This document shows positions 18,575 through 27,419 of a stretch of 64,000 bases of DNA, piece after piece. Position 1 is the stretch's first letter, and each line of letters opens with the position of its first letter. The position numbers were made by a program, and so were the translations under genes. The notes under the pieces are model-generated. The model ran no database searches and had not been told where the DNA came from. It saw only the letters and a program-made list of their open reading frames with translations. This DNA comes from Puniceicoccales bacterium (GTDB lineage: Bacteria; Verrucomicrobiota; Verrucomicrobiia; Opitutales; UBA953): NCBI GenBank assembly GCA_031256995.1, contig JAIRPL010000016.1, positions 1 to 64,000 of the forward strand, in the 5' to 3' direction.

Positions 18575-19708
18575 CTACGGGAGGGGGCCGCCTTCCTTGG
18601 GAGTGGCCAAGGTCTCCGTTGCGGCCGGGGGCGGCGCGGGGGTGGGCGGGTTTTGGGCGGGGCTGGCGATGGTGGCGTTGGCGCGCGCGAGGGCCTCGCG
18701 GAGGCGTTCGCTCATCTGCCGGGAAAGCGCGGTCCGCCCAAGACGCAGCGCGCCGCGCACGGCATGCCGATTGCAGGAGCCGTGGGCCTTTATCACAAGG
18801 GCGTTCAGCCCGAGGAGCGGCGCGCCGCCATTTTCGTCGGCTTTCAAATGATTTTTCAGGGATTGCAGGATTGGGAAAAGCGCCAGGCCCGCGCCCCAGT
18901 AGAACGGGTTGTAGGAGAGTTTCTCACGCACCATGCCAACGAGCATTTTGAACATGGCCTCCGTTGATTTTAGCAGGATGTTGCCGGTGAACCCATCCAC
19001 GATGGCGACATCAAGGTCGCCGGCGAACATGTCAAACCCCTCCACCGGGCCGACATAATTGATCTCGCCCTCGAGTTTTTTGAGGAGTGAATGGGCTTTG
19101 TTGATGCGTTCGCCACCTTTGCCTTCCTCGGTGCCCACCGTGAGCAGGCCGAGCCGCGGCTTTGCGATGCCGAGCGCGGATTGCGCGTACACGGTGCCCA
19201 TGACGGCATTGTGCATGAGCTGTTCGGGCGTGGACTCCGGGTTCGCGCCGACATCCATCAGGATGAAATGGCCGTTTTTGTGCGGCATGATGGAGGCCAG
19301 CGCAGGACGGTCCGCGCCGGGCATCGGACGCAACTTCAGCGTGCCGGCGGCCACAAGCACCTTGGTGTTGCCGGAGGAGAACATCGCGTCGGCCTCGTTG
19401 GCCTTGAGCATGTCCATCGCGACAAGCATGGAGGCCGCTTTCTTGGACTTGATGGCCTGCATCGGCTTGTCGTCCATGAGAATCACGCCTTCGGCGTCGC
19501 GATACTCCACCTGCGGATGAGCCTCAATGCCCGCCTTTCTGGCAAGCATTTGCAACAATTTCATGTTGCCCACAAGAATCAACCTGTCCTCCGGGGCGAT
19601 GTCCCGCAGGACAAGTTTCACTCCTCGAATGACTTCGGCGGGGCCATTGTCGCCACCCATGCAGTCAACGGCAATGCGACAAGGCCGGATGTTGGTCGAA
19701 ACGTCCAC
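18575..19708 (-). CDS. plsX: phosphate acyltransferase PlsX
   Basis: Makes acyl-phosphate from acyl-ACP at the start of phospholipid synthesis; a peripheral membrane enzyme. It has 377 residues from a GTG at 19708. Landmarks are IAVDCMGGDNGP near the N-terminus, FSSGNTKVLVAAGTLKLRPM, LMDVGANPE, VGPVEGFDMFAGDLDVAIVD and DGFTGNILLK. It is about 35 residues longer than usual because of a Pro/Ala/Thr-rich tail after residue 340. rpmF lies upstream on the same strand, the classical rpmF-plsX order seen in many bacteria; the fab genes usually found next are absent, with metX following instead. Confidence 0.93.
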   Translation of the reverse strand: MDVSTNIRPCRIAVDCMGGDNGPAEVIRGVKLVLRDIAPEDRLILVGNMKLLQMLARKAGIEAHPQVEYRDAEGVILMDDKPMQAIKSKKAASMLVAMDMLKANEADAMFSSGNTKVLVAAGTLKLRPMPGADRPALASIMPHKNGHFILMDVGANPESTPEQLMHNAVMGTVYAQSALGIAKPRLGLLTVGTEEGKGGERINKAHSLLKKLEGEINYVGPVEGFDMFAGDLDVAIVDGFTGNILLKSTEAMFKMLVGMVREKLSYNPFYWGAGLALFPILQSLKNHLKADENGGAPLLGLNALVIKAHGSCNRHAVRGALRLGRTALSRQMSERLREALARANATIASPAQNPPTPAPPPAATETLATPKEGGPLP

Positions 19709-19889
19709 TTTTAGGTTGGCCTATTGTTTATTGTGTTCAGATGGCAAAAACAGCACAAACCAGAACAGGCAAACACCCCACAACCAACCAACGTTCCGTA
19801 CAAAGGAGGGCGTACGGGGCTTTGCTGTTCATTTCTTCCTCCGTGCGTTTTTCTTGGGTGCCGCACGGTGCCGGGGTATTGGACGGCGC

Positions 19890-20078
19890 TTATGCCTCTT
19901 CGCCGATCGCGACGACCTGACGCCCGCGATAGGTGCCGGTGGCGGGATTGACGCGGTGCGGGCGGTAGCTGGTGCCGGTCTCCACGTCCTTTGCGAGCAA
20001 GGGAGCGCGGAGCGTCTGGTTGGCCCCGCGGCGGAGACGGCTGCGGCGTTTGGATTGTTTGCGTTTAGGTTGGCCCAT
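19890..20078 (-). CDS. rpmF: 50S ribosomal protein L32
   Basis: 62 residues starting MGQPKRKQSKRRSRLRRGAN, a clear L32 N-terminus (pattern: M.VPK.K.SK.RR..RR). The C-terminal part (SYRPHRVNPATGTYRGRQVV) has histidine but no CxxC pairs, so this is a zinc-free L32. It precedes plsX by 181 bases. In that gap no clear promoter boxes were recognised. The frame is open far upstream through the gap to sufB, but those residues are not ribosomal. Confidence 0.92.
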   Translation of the reverse strand: MGQPKRKQSKRRSRLRRGANQTLRAPLLAKDVETGTSYRPHRVNPATGTYRGRQVVAIGEEA

Positions 20079-20466
20079 GGTGAAAAGTGGATTGAGTGGT
20101 GGATTTTGTCTTATGGAAGGGCGCGAATGTGAGATTTTTAGGCTGAAGGTCAAGGCCCAATTGCATGCGACGCTGAAGGGGGGATCCCGTCGTCGCGCGC
20201 GCCGCCAAGGCCGCGCGTGGCGCGGGGCGGAAGGGAGGGGCAAATGCGCTGGTTTGGAAGAATTGGAGGGTGCGCGGGAATGGATCGTGCCCGACTCCGG
20301 GGCACCGACCGGGAAGCCGGCCGGGCGCGATGTGGCGAAGGCGGGTGAAGTTGACGCCGGGTGCCGGGGAAGGCCCCTTGGGCGGAATGCTTTTCCACGG
20401 CCTTGGATTTCTCGGGGATGGGAGGTTTGGGAAGCGGGCGTGGCAGGTTGCGGGTTTCGCGGTGTG
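20079..20466. other. intergenic stretch between sufB and rpmF
   Basis: About 390 bases. The long open frames here are Pro/Arg-rich chance frames continuing from neighbours. The DUF177/YceD gene that often precedes rpmF is not present. No convincing hairpin with a T-run or promoter pair was identified. Confidence 0.5.
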
Positions 20467-21915
20467 TCAGCCGACGCTTCCTTCCATCTCCAACTCGACG
20501 AGGCGTTTGAGTTCGGCGGAATACTCAATGGGAAACTCTTTCACGAGGTCGTTGATGAAGCCGTTGACGGCAAGACTCATCGCCTCGGCCTCGCGTATGC
20601 CACGCTGCATCATGTAGAAAACCTGCTCGGCGCTGACCTTGGATACGCTGGCCTCGTGCTGGGTGTTGTTTTCCTGGCCGGAAACGACGATGGCCGGATA
20701 GGTGTCGGTGCGGGAATTGGTGTTGATGAGGAGGGCGTCGCACTCGGTGTTGTTTTTGCATCCGCCGACGCCATGCGGGATTTTGACGAGTCCGCGATAG
20801 GATGCCAGCCCGCTGCCGACCGAGATGGATTTCGAGACGATGTTGGAGGTCGTGCGCGGGGCGCGATGTATCATCTTCGCGCCCGTGTCCTGGATTTGTC
20901 CCTCGGAGGCCAGCGCGATGGAGATGACTTCGCCGCGCGCCCCCTCGCCGTCCAGCACCACGGCCGGGTACTTCATGGTGAGGCGTGAGCCGATGTTGCA
21001 GTCTATCCAACGGATTTGGGCGTCGTCCTTGGCCAGCCCGCGTTTTGTGACGAGGTTGTAAACATTGGTGGCCCAGTTTTGGACGGTGATGTATTGGATT
21101 TTCGCGCCTTTGCAGGCGATGAGTTCGACAACGGCGGAGTGGAGTGTGGCGGTGTCAAATTTGGGTGCCGTGCAGCCTTCAAGATAGGTCAGCTCGGCGC
21201 CCTCGCCGGCGATGATGAGTGTGCGTTCAAACTGCCCGAAGCGCTCGGCGTTGATGCGGAAATATGCCTGCAGGGGCTGGGCGAGTTTCACGCCGGGCGG
21301 CACGTAGATGAACGATCCGCCGGAGAAGACGGCGCTGTTGAGGGCGGCAAACTTGTTGTCATCCGGACGGACGATTTTTCCGAAATATTCGCGGAAGATC
21401 TCCGAATGTTTTGTGAGACCCTCGTCGGGGCCGACAAAGATGACGCCCTGTTTCGCGACTTCTTCCTTCATGCGCGAATAGGCCGATTCGGAGTCGAACT
21501 GGGCCTCCACGCCGGCGAGAAACTTGCGTTCCTGCTCCGGGATTCCGAGGCGCTCAAAGGTTTTCTTCACGTCATCCGGAACGTCATCCCAGGTCCTGCT
21601 GGAGCGTTTTTCCTTGGCGAGGTAGTAACGGATCTTGTCGAACTGGATTTTTTCGATTTCGCGGGATGCCCACGATGTGGGAAGCGGTTTTGAATTGAAG
21701 ATGCCAAGGGCGTCGTGGCGGAATTGGCGCACCCAGCCGGGTTCTTTTTTCACGTCGCTGATGTAGTCGAGCACTTTTGGGGAGAGGCCGACGCCGGCGT
21801 CGAAGGCGTAGCTTTCGGCGTAATGGAAATTTCCCCTCTCGCGGTCGATGTCTATGGCGGCGGCCGTGGTTTTGTCGCCCACGGAAGTCTCGGCGGGATG
21901 TGTGTCGTCTGGCAT
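20467..21915 (-). CDS. sufB: Fe-S cluster assembly scaffold SufB
   Basis: Component of the SufBCD complex that builds iron-sulfur clusters. It has 482 residues from the ATG at 21915 (MPDDTHPAE); a further 25 residues are possible upstream but are unlike SufB. Landmarks are [129 protein letters not shown] and [17 protein letters not shown]-like sequence near the end. The usual partners SufC (ATPase) and SufD are not adjacent: a holin-like gene lies upstream on the other strand and rpmF downstream. Confidence 0.95.
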   Translation of the reverse strand: MPDDTHPAETSVGDKTTAAAIDIDRERGNFHYAESYAFDAGVGLSPKVLDYISDVKKEPGWVRQFRHDALGIFNSKPLPTSWASREIEKIQFDKIRYYLAKEKRSSRTWDDVPDDVKKTFERLGIPEQERKFLAGVEAQFDSESAYSRMKEEVAKQGVIFVGPDEGLTKHSEIFREYFGKIVRPDDNKFAALNSAVFSGGSFIYVPPGVKLAQPLQAYFRINAERFGQFERTLIIAGEGAELTYLEGCTAPKFDTATLHSAVVELIACKGAKIQYITVQNWATNVYNLVTKRGLAKDDAQIRWIDCNIGSRLTMKYPAVVLDGEGARGEVISIALASEGQIQDTGAKMIHRAPRTTSNIVSKSISVGSGLASYRGLVKIPHGVGGCKNNTECDALLINTNSRTDTYPAIVVSGQENNTQHEASVSKVSAEQVFYMMQRGIREAEAMSLAVNGFINDLVKEFPIEYSAELKRLVELEMEGSVG

Positions 21916-22132
21916 GGCGTTATGTGCGTGGAATGCGTTGTCTCGAAAAATCGTTGCGGGGCAATACGCGGCAAGCCCGCGCGGGTGCAACAGTATTCAC
22001 CTTCTCATGAGCCTGCTCGCCGGCCGGGGGAGGGTCTGGTTGTTTTTGCTGAGGGACAAGGGCGGGGCAGGGCGGGGGCGCGGAATTTTTCCCTTTCCGA
22101 TGGGCGCATGGGCGGCACAGTGGGGCCGGACG

Positions 22133-22594
22133 ATGAAGCACATGGCGGCAAAGGATCTTCTGCGCGAACTTGTCTCGCTGACCTTGGGCGTGTTGCTGGC
22201 GACGCACCTTGTGGATGGGATTTGTTATGACGGCACGGGGACGCTTGCCTTGGTGGTCGCCCTGCTCGCGGTGCTTAACGCCCTGTTGCGGCCGGCGCTC
22301 ACCAGCGTCCTTGTTTTTGTGTGTCTGCCGTTGTTGGTGGCGACGTTTGGCCTGGCGCTTTTTCCGATCCTGTGGCTGGCCAACTCGTTGTTGTTCTTCA
22401 TGGCTGGCTGGCTTTTGAGGCAGCATGGTTTTGTGGTGGAGACGTTTGGCGCCGCGATGCTTGGGGCTTTCATTGTCAGCGTGGCGCATTTCGCGCTTTC
22501 GGTTTTGTTGCGTGAAGGCGGGGCGCGGCGTTTTGGGCACGGTGGTGGCGGGAGGCGTGCGCGGGACGACCATGATGATGTGATTGATGTGTGA
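22133..22594 (+). CDS. phage holin family (DUF/PF04020-like) membrane protein
   Basis: 153 residues from ATG 22133 (MKHMAAKDLLRELVSL); a second ATG at 22142 is equally possible. Three to four membrane helices: LVSLTLGVLLATHLVDGICY, ALVVALLAVLNALLRPALTS, VCLPLLVATFGLALFPILWL with ANSLLFFMAGWLL, and AAMLGAFIVSVAHFALSVLL. The NALLRPAL...L.LPL...TFGLF pattern is that of small chromosomal proteins grouped with phage holins (YvlD/YcaP-like); no lytic role is implied. The tail is Arg/Gly/Asp-rich (RRARDDHDDVIDV). No phage genes surround it. It is divergent from sufB. Confidence 0.8.
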   Translation: MKHMAAKDLLRELVSLTLGVLLATHLVDGICYDGTGTLALVVALLAVLNALLRPALTSVLVFVCLPLLVATFGLALFPILWLANSLLFFMAGWLLRQHGFVVETFGAAMLGAFIVSVAHFALSVLLREGGARRFGHGGGGRRARDDHDDVIDV

Positions 22595-22685
22595 GATGCG
22601 CGGGAATGGCGGGGGGGTGTCACGGGCGGCCCCGAAAACGTGGGAATTTCTTGCCCTGAGCCGGTGTTTTTTTTGAGTCGGGGCC

Positions 22686-23483
22686 GTGTTTTTTATCGTA
22701 AAGAAAATTTTGGGGATTCTTGCCATGCCGGCTCCCATGGTGTTGTTGCTGGCGTTGTCTGGTGCGTTGTTGTTGCGGTTTGCGGTGAAAACCGGGCGGT
22801 TTGCGCGCATTGTGCGGACTTTCGGGCGCGTTTGCCTCGCATTTTGCTTTCTTGCGCTGTTTTTCTTTTCCAACACCGGGGTCAACACCCTGATGATGCT
22901 GCGTCGTGAACGGGCATATGCGGCCCAGCCGGATTTTGCGGCGGGGGTGGTGCCCGCCTCTTCGCGGCTTGCGAGATGCGGATATGTGCTCGTGCTTGGC
23001 GGCGGAAGCGAGGCAAGCGAGAAACGTTCGGCGTTGCAACGCCTGCCGGGGGTTGCCCAGTCGAGGCTTTTTGAGGGGGTGCGGATCGCCCGGGCGCTGC
23101 CGGCGTCGTGCTTGGTTGTCAGCGGCGGCGGGATGCCTGGTTTCCCCAGCGCCGCGCGTGAATCGGAGGATGCGGCTGTTTCGCTGGGTTTTCCGCGCGG
23201 GAGGATCCTGCGTTTTGACCGCACGCTGGATACCCGTGACGAGATCAAGGCCGTGAAGTCGCTGGCTGGCGGCGCGCCGGTGGCGCTTGTCACCTCGGCC
23301 TTTCATCTTCCCCGGGCGATGAAGTTGTGCGCGGAACTTGGCGTGGATGCCGTGCCTTGCCCCGCCGGTTATATCGTCTCCAGCGGGGTGTTGAGCGCGT
23401 GGGACTTTCTCACTTGGAACCCCGCGAACCTCTACTCAAGCTCCATTTGGTTCCATGAGTTTTTGGGGAGCCTTTTTGCGTGA
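22686..23483 (+). CDS. YdcF/ElyC/SanA-type DUF218 protein
   Basis: 265 residues, GTG start at 22686 (MFFIVKKILGIL). Two membrane helices at about residues 10-32 and 46-64 are followed by a periplasmic DUF218 domain: YVLVLGGGSEASEKRSALQR, AQSRLFEGVRIAR, CLVVSGGG, ESEDAAVSLGFPRGRIL, TRDEIKAV, VALVTSAFHLPRAM and GVDAVPCPAGY. Relatives (ElyC, SanA, YdcF) affect cell-envelope integrity and lipid-carrier or peptidoglycan metabolism; the reaction is not settled. Its last 52 bases overlap the 3' end of the recB-like gene on the other strand. Confidence 0.88.
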   Translation: MFFIVKKILGILAMPAPMVLLLALSGALLLRFAVKTGRFARIVRTFGRVCLAFCFLALFFFSNTGVNTLMMLRRERAYAAQPDFAAGVVPASSRLARCGYVLVLGGGSEASEKRSALQRLPGVAQSRLFEGVRIARALPASCLVVSGGGMPGFPSAARESEDAAVSLGFPRGRILRFDRTLDTRDEIKAVKSLAGGAPVALVTSAFHLPRAMKLCAELGVDAVPCPAGYIVSSGVLSAWDFLTWNPANLYSSSIWFHEFLGSLFA

Positions 23484-26400
23484 AGGGGTGCCAGGGTGGG
23501 CCGTTGCGCGGTGCCGGGAAGGAGGAGCCGTTCAAGGGATTCCAAGAGGGCGAGTGGCGGGCGGGAGGCATGGATGCCCCGGTCCGGGGTGCCGTCGAGG
23601 CCGCGCAGGAAAATGTAATAGGCGCCGCCGAAATGGGCGTCGTAGTCATAGCGCAGGAGGGTCTGGCGAAGCCAGATGTGCGTGGCGAAGGTGTAGAGCA
23701 GGCTCTGCAATGGATAGTCGTGGCGGACCATCTCCCGGGCGAGGCCTTGCGGGGAGAAATCGTCGGGATGGGCGCGGATGCGGTTGGATTTCCAGTCGAC
23801 GATGTAAAAACGGCCTGCGTGCTGGAAGAGCAGGTCGATCGCGCCCGTGAGCCAGCCTTCCGGGAAACTGGCGCGGGATGCGCGCAGTTTGCGGGTGAAG
23901 GCGGGGTCGATGTTCCAGTGCCTTTCAATCCGGTCGGCCACCTCGGCGAGTGTGGCCTGGTTGCTGTTGAGGGAGAGGTCGAATGCAAGCTCGTGGACGC
24001 GGCTGGCCTTGGGAATCTGGTCGAGGCTGAACGGCTGGGTGCCGATGCCCGGCATGCCGTGTTTTTGGGGGATTTCTGGCAGCGGCGTCCGAAGGGCGTG
24101 CAGGAGCATTTGATGGACGGCGGTGCGCTTGCTGTTGGGGCGGGTGGTGTCGCAAAGGCCGTGTTTTTCAAGGATGGCATCGGCGAGGGCGAAAATTTCG
24201 GATTTCGGCGCCTGGAAATCCATTTCCTGGAAAATCTGGTGCCAGCATTCGCCGGTGGCCGCGCCGCCGGGAAAGAGGAAGATGTCCGGCGTGGCCTGCG
24301 CCGGCAAATCGATGTCGGGGAGGGGATCCGGTTCTGGGGGCGCGCTGCCATCGTGGGTGTCGCGGGCATCCATGTCGGCGTCGTTTTCGGGGGGGGGAGG
24401 GGAGGGTGATTCCACGCGTTCGGAGAGCGCGCTGAAGCTGGTGCCGCCGGCGTGTTTGTTTACTTTTGCGACGCCGTGCGCCATCAGGGCGGTGGTGGAC
24501 CGGATCGGCGGTGGCAGGTGTGGCGGCGGGTCTTTCGCCGGGATGATGGCGGAGGCCTCGATTCCCCGGGCCAGGGGTCTCGCGATCCGGGCCGCGAGGT
24601 GGAGCAGGGCGTTGGTCTCGCAGGTTTTGGGGAGCTTTGGGGAGAGAAGTTTTTTTGCGGGAGGGGTCTCAAAATCGACTTCATCGATTGTTCTCGCGCA
24701 CGGGTTGGCATCCCGAAGCCATTGGAACCAATTTTTCCCGGGGAACACCTCTTCCGTCATTGCCATGGGGATGCCGGCCTTTTCCTTCCCGCGACCAAGC
24801 CTTCCTGCCGTGTCCGCGACGACAGGGAGGAAAACCGGCAGGTAGAGGCGCGCGGTTGCGCGTGTGAGGGCGACATAGGCAAGGCGTATGTTTTCCTCAA
24901 AAGCCTCGTGGATGGCGGCATCCTTGTTGGCCATCGGGTTGTTTTTTAGCAAATCGAGGTGAATCTCCGCCTTTTCCCCATCCCATTCATTGTCGTGGAC
25001 GGAGGCATGCCATGCGGCATAGCGCGCATTTTTGTTCAACGTGGCCTTGCGCCTCCAGAGGGTTGGCACGAAGACGATGGGGAATTCGAGTCCCTTGGAC
25101 TTGTGGATGGTCATGATGCGCACGGCATTGTCGGCCGGGATGGCCCGCACCTGAAACGCCGACTCGTCGTCGCGCGTCTGGGTGTCAAGCTGCCGGGCAA
25201 GCCAGCGGTGCAGTGCGCCCGGCTCGCGGTTTTCGACCGAGGCGGCGTTGATCAGCGCGAGGATCTGGTGCAGCAGGGCGATGTGCGCATTCGGGTCGTG
25301 GCCTTTCCGTGTGGCGGTGTGTTCGCGCAATTTTGTGGCCCCGGCAATGGCCTCAAAGGCGTTCAGGAAACCGTGCCGGTGCCAGGTTTTCGACGTTTCG
25401 TGCAGGATCTGGGAGAGGTTTTCCTGGGGGAGCGGCGGGAAGAGTCCGCAGTGGTTGAGACTGTTTAGGGCCGCGACGCTGGAAGGGGTGAGCAGCGCGC
25501 GCATGAGGATCGCGATGCGGCGGGCGGCGGGGGAGTCGAACACGTTGTTCGAGTTGTGCCGGGCCGAAAGGACGCCCCGGGCCAGCAGCGCCTTCTGGTA
25601 TTCGGCGGCCTCGGTGTTGGTGTTGGTGAGTATGGCGATGTCGCCGCCCATCAGGGGGCGGCCCCCGTATTGGATGCCATTCGCCGTTCCGGCTGCGGCG
25701 AGCAGGCGGGTGATCTCATTGGCCGTGGCATCGCGCACGGCGTTTGCCTCGGGGCCGCGCGCGGCGGGGGGGCGTGGGTTGGATGTGAGGCCGATCCAGA
25801 ATTTGAACGGCGCCGGGTCGGGCGCGGATGTGCCGTCGGGCGCGGGAAAGGTGAGCTGGCGTTCCGGCGCCTGGGGCACGGATGCGGATGGCTGAAAGTG
25901 GATGTTGGTGTTGGCGAATGCCGGGGGGGCGGAGGGAGGGGTGGTCTCCTCGAAAAAGGCGTTGATGGCCGCGACAAGCGCCGGGGCGGAACGGTAATTT
26001 GTGTTGAGATGAAAATGCCGCTCGGGCGGTGTGCCTTGGGCGGCCTCGTAGTAGGTGAAGATGTCCCCGCCCCGGAATGCGTAAATGGCCTGCTTGGGGT
26101 CGCCGACGCATAGCAACGGGGCGGCCGTTCTTTCATTTTCGTTGAAGATGTTGTTGAAAATTTCCGCTTGGATGGGGTCGGTGTCCTGGAATTCATCGAC
26201 GAGGGCGGCGTGGTATTCCTCGCGCAAAACGCGCCTGAGGATCGGGCCGGTCTCCCTGGCGCGGAGGGCGTCCCGCACCTGTTCGAGCATGGAGTCATAG
26301 GTGATGGTCCGGCTTTCGCGCAGCACGCCGGCCAGGGTCCCGAGGATCTCCGTGACGATTTCGTTTTTTCGCGAGGGAATGACGCTTGCGGCGGTGGCGG

Positions 26401-27361
26401 CGATGCTTTGGGTCCCCGCGAGGCGTTCCCAGAGGCGGATCAGTTCGTTGGTGCGGGGGTCCCGCCAAGTTGGCGCGCCCCCTTTTTTTTCGGATTCGTC
26501 GTCCTCCTCGATGCTTTCCTTCGCGACGGCGATGGCAATGGGCGCGAGGAAGGTGAAAAGCGTGGAGAATGGGAGGGGGGAAGGGGCGGCGTCCTGGAAT
26601 TCGCGGAATTCCCGCAATTTGCGTTCCACAATGCGGGCTTCCTCGTTTTGCGGCGTGGCGGTGGGCATGCTTTTTAGCGCGCGGTCCACGGTTTGCACAA
26701 AGAGCGTGGCCGTTTTCCGGCGTTCCTCGCGCGAGAGCATCGGGCGGAGGGCGTGCCGGTTGCGCATGGCTTCATGGACGGTGGCGTGGAGTTCCGAGAA
26801 ATTGTCAAAGGGGACTTTCTCGGCGTCCCTCGTGTCGGCCTCGACTTCGTAGGTGTTGCGGCGCCACCAGTCCCGGCAGAGCGTGGCGAGCAGCTCGGAA
26901 GGGTCGGCGAGTATCTTTGCCTCCGGGTCGGAGCCGCATTCGAAGGCATGCCGTTCGAGCACCCGTTTGCAAAATCCATGAATGGTGGAGACGGGTGCGC
27001 CATCGAAGTCCCGCAGCGCGCGCCGGATGCGCAGGGAGCGTTCGGCGGCGGCGTCATTCTCAAAGAAAGGGCTTCGCTCCCCGCCCAAGGGGAGGCTCAT
27101 GAATGGCCTGGTCCGGGGCGAGTCCGGGTCGTGCGCGGCGGCGGCAAGGATGCCGCGCAGGCGCGCGCGAAGCTCGGTGGTGGCGGCCTCCGTGAAGGTG
27201 ACGACGAGGATGTTTTGCACCCGGAGTCCCTCGGCGATGACGAGGCGGAGGTAGGCGCTCTGGATGTTGTAGGTTTTTCCTGTTCCCGCCCCGGCCTCAA
27301 CCAGCGCGAAGCCGCCAAGGGAGATGTCCGGGTTCGCGATGGCTGCCGAAAAATCGTTCAT
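23432..27361 (-). CDS. recB: RecB-like exonuclease V beta subunit (UvrD helicase plus nuclease)
   Basis: 1,309 residues from ATG 27361 (MNDFSAAIANPDISLGG). Superfamily 1 helicase motifs: VEAGAGTGKTYNIQ (residues 21-34, motif I), LVVTFTEAATTELRARL (Ia), FDGAPVSTIHGFCKRVL, LVDEFQDTDPIQ (motif II), HLNTNYRS (IV-like) and AVRIMTIHKSKGLEFPIVF (V). The C-terminal PD-(D/E)xK nuclease domain shows WLTGAIDLLF and FYIVDWKSNR. This is the RecB pattern rather than AddA (EAATTELRAR; TIHGFC). It processes double-strand breaks with RecC and RecD in known systems. Neither partner gene is in the window. A run of nine C (coding strand) lies at 24387-24395, between the helicase and nuclease parts. Confidence 0.88.
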   Translation of the reverse strand: MNDFSAAIANPDISLGGFALVEAGAGTGKTYNIQSAYLRLVIAEGLRVQNILVVTFTEAATTELRARLRGILAAAAHDPDSPRTRPFMSLPLGGERSPFFENDAAAERSLRIRRALRDFDGAPVSTIHGFCKRVLERHAFECGSDPEAKILADPSELLATLCRDWWRRNTYEVEADTRDAEKVPFDNFSELHATVHEAMRNRHALRPMLSREERRKTATLFVQTVDRALKSMPTATPQNEEARIVERKLREFREFQDAAPSPLPFSTLFTFLAPIAIAVAKESIEEDDESEKKGGAPTWRDPRTNELIRLWERLAGTQSIAATAASVIPSRKNEIVTEILGTLAGVLRESRTITYDSMLEQVRDALRARETGPILRRVLREEYHAALVDEFQDTDPIQAEIFNNIFNENERTAAPLLCVGDPKQAIYAFRGGDIFTYYEAAQGTPPERHFHLNTNYRSAPALVAAINAFFEETTPPSAPPAFANTNIHFQPSASVPQAPERQLTFPAPDGTSAPDPAPFKFWIGLTSNPRPPAARGPEANAVRDATANEITRLLAAAGTANGIQYGGRPLMGGDIAILTNTNTEAAEYQKALLARGVLSARHNSNNVFDSPAARRIAILMRALLTPSSVAALNSLNHCGLFPPLPQENLSQILHETSKTWHRHGFLNAFEAIAGATKLREHTATRKGHDPNAHIALLHQILALINAASVENREPGALHRWLARQLDTQTRDDESAFQVRAIPADNAVRIMTIHKSKGLEFPIVFVPTLWRRKATLNKNARYAAWHASVHDNEWDGEKAEIHLDLLKNNPMANKDAAIHEAFEENIRLAYVALTRATARLYLPVFLPVVADTAGRLGRGKEKAGIPMAMTEEVFPGKNWFQWLRDANPCARTIDEVDFETPPAKKLLSPKLPKTCETNALLHLAARIARPLARGIEASAIIPAKDPPPHLPPPIRSTTALMAHGVAKVNKHAGGTSFSALSERVESPSPPPPENDADMDARDTHDGSAPPEPDPLPDIDLPAQATPDIFLFPGGAATGECWHQIFQEMDFQAPKSEIFALADAILEKHGLCDTTRPNSKRTAVHQMLLHALRTPLPEIPQKHGMPGIGTQPFSLDQIPKASRVHELAFDLSLNSNQATLAEVADRIERHWNIDPAFTRKLRASRASFPEGWLTGAIDLLFQHAGRFYIVDWKSNRIRAHPDDFSPQGLAREMVRHDYPLQSLLYTFATHIWLRQTLLRYDYDAHFGGAYYIFLRGLDGTPDRGIHASRPPLALLESLERLLLPGTAQRPTLAPLHAKRLPKNSWNQMELE

Positions 27362-27419
27362 CGGCCTCCTTGTGCCACATTCCTGCCATGTAAGAAGTGA
27401 AAAAGGCGCCCGGTGTTTC

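Noticed and set aside
22133-22594. Prophage remnant suggested by the holin-family gene
   Set aside because: This holin-like family is mostly chromosomal, and no other phage gene is near.
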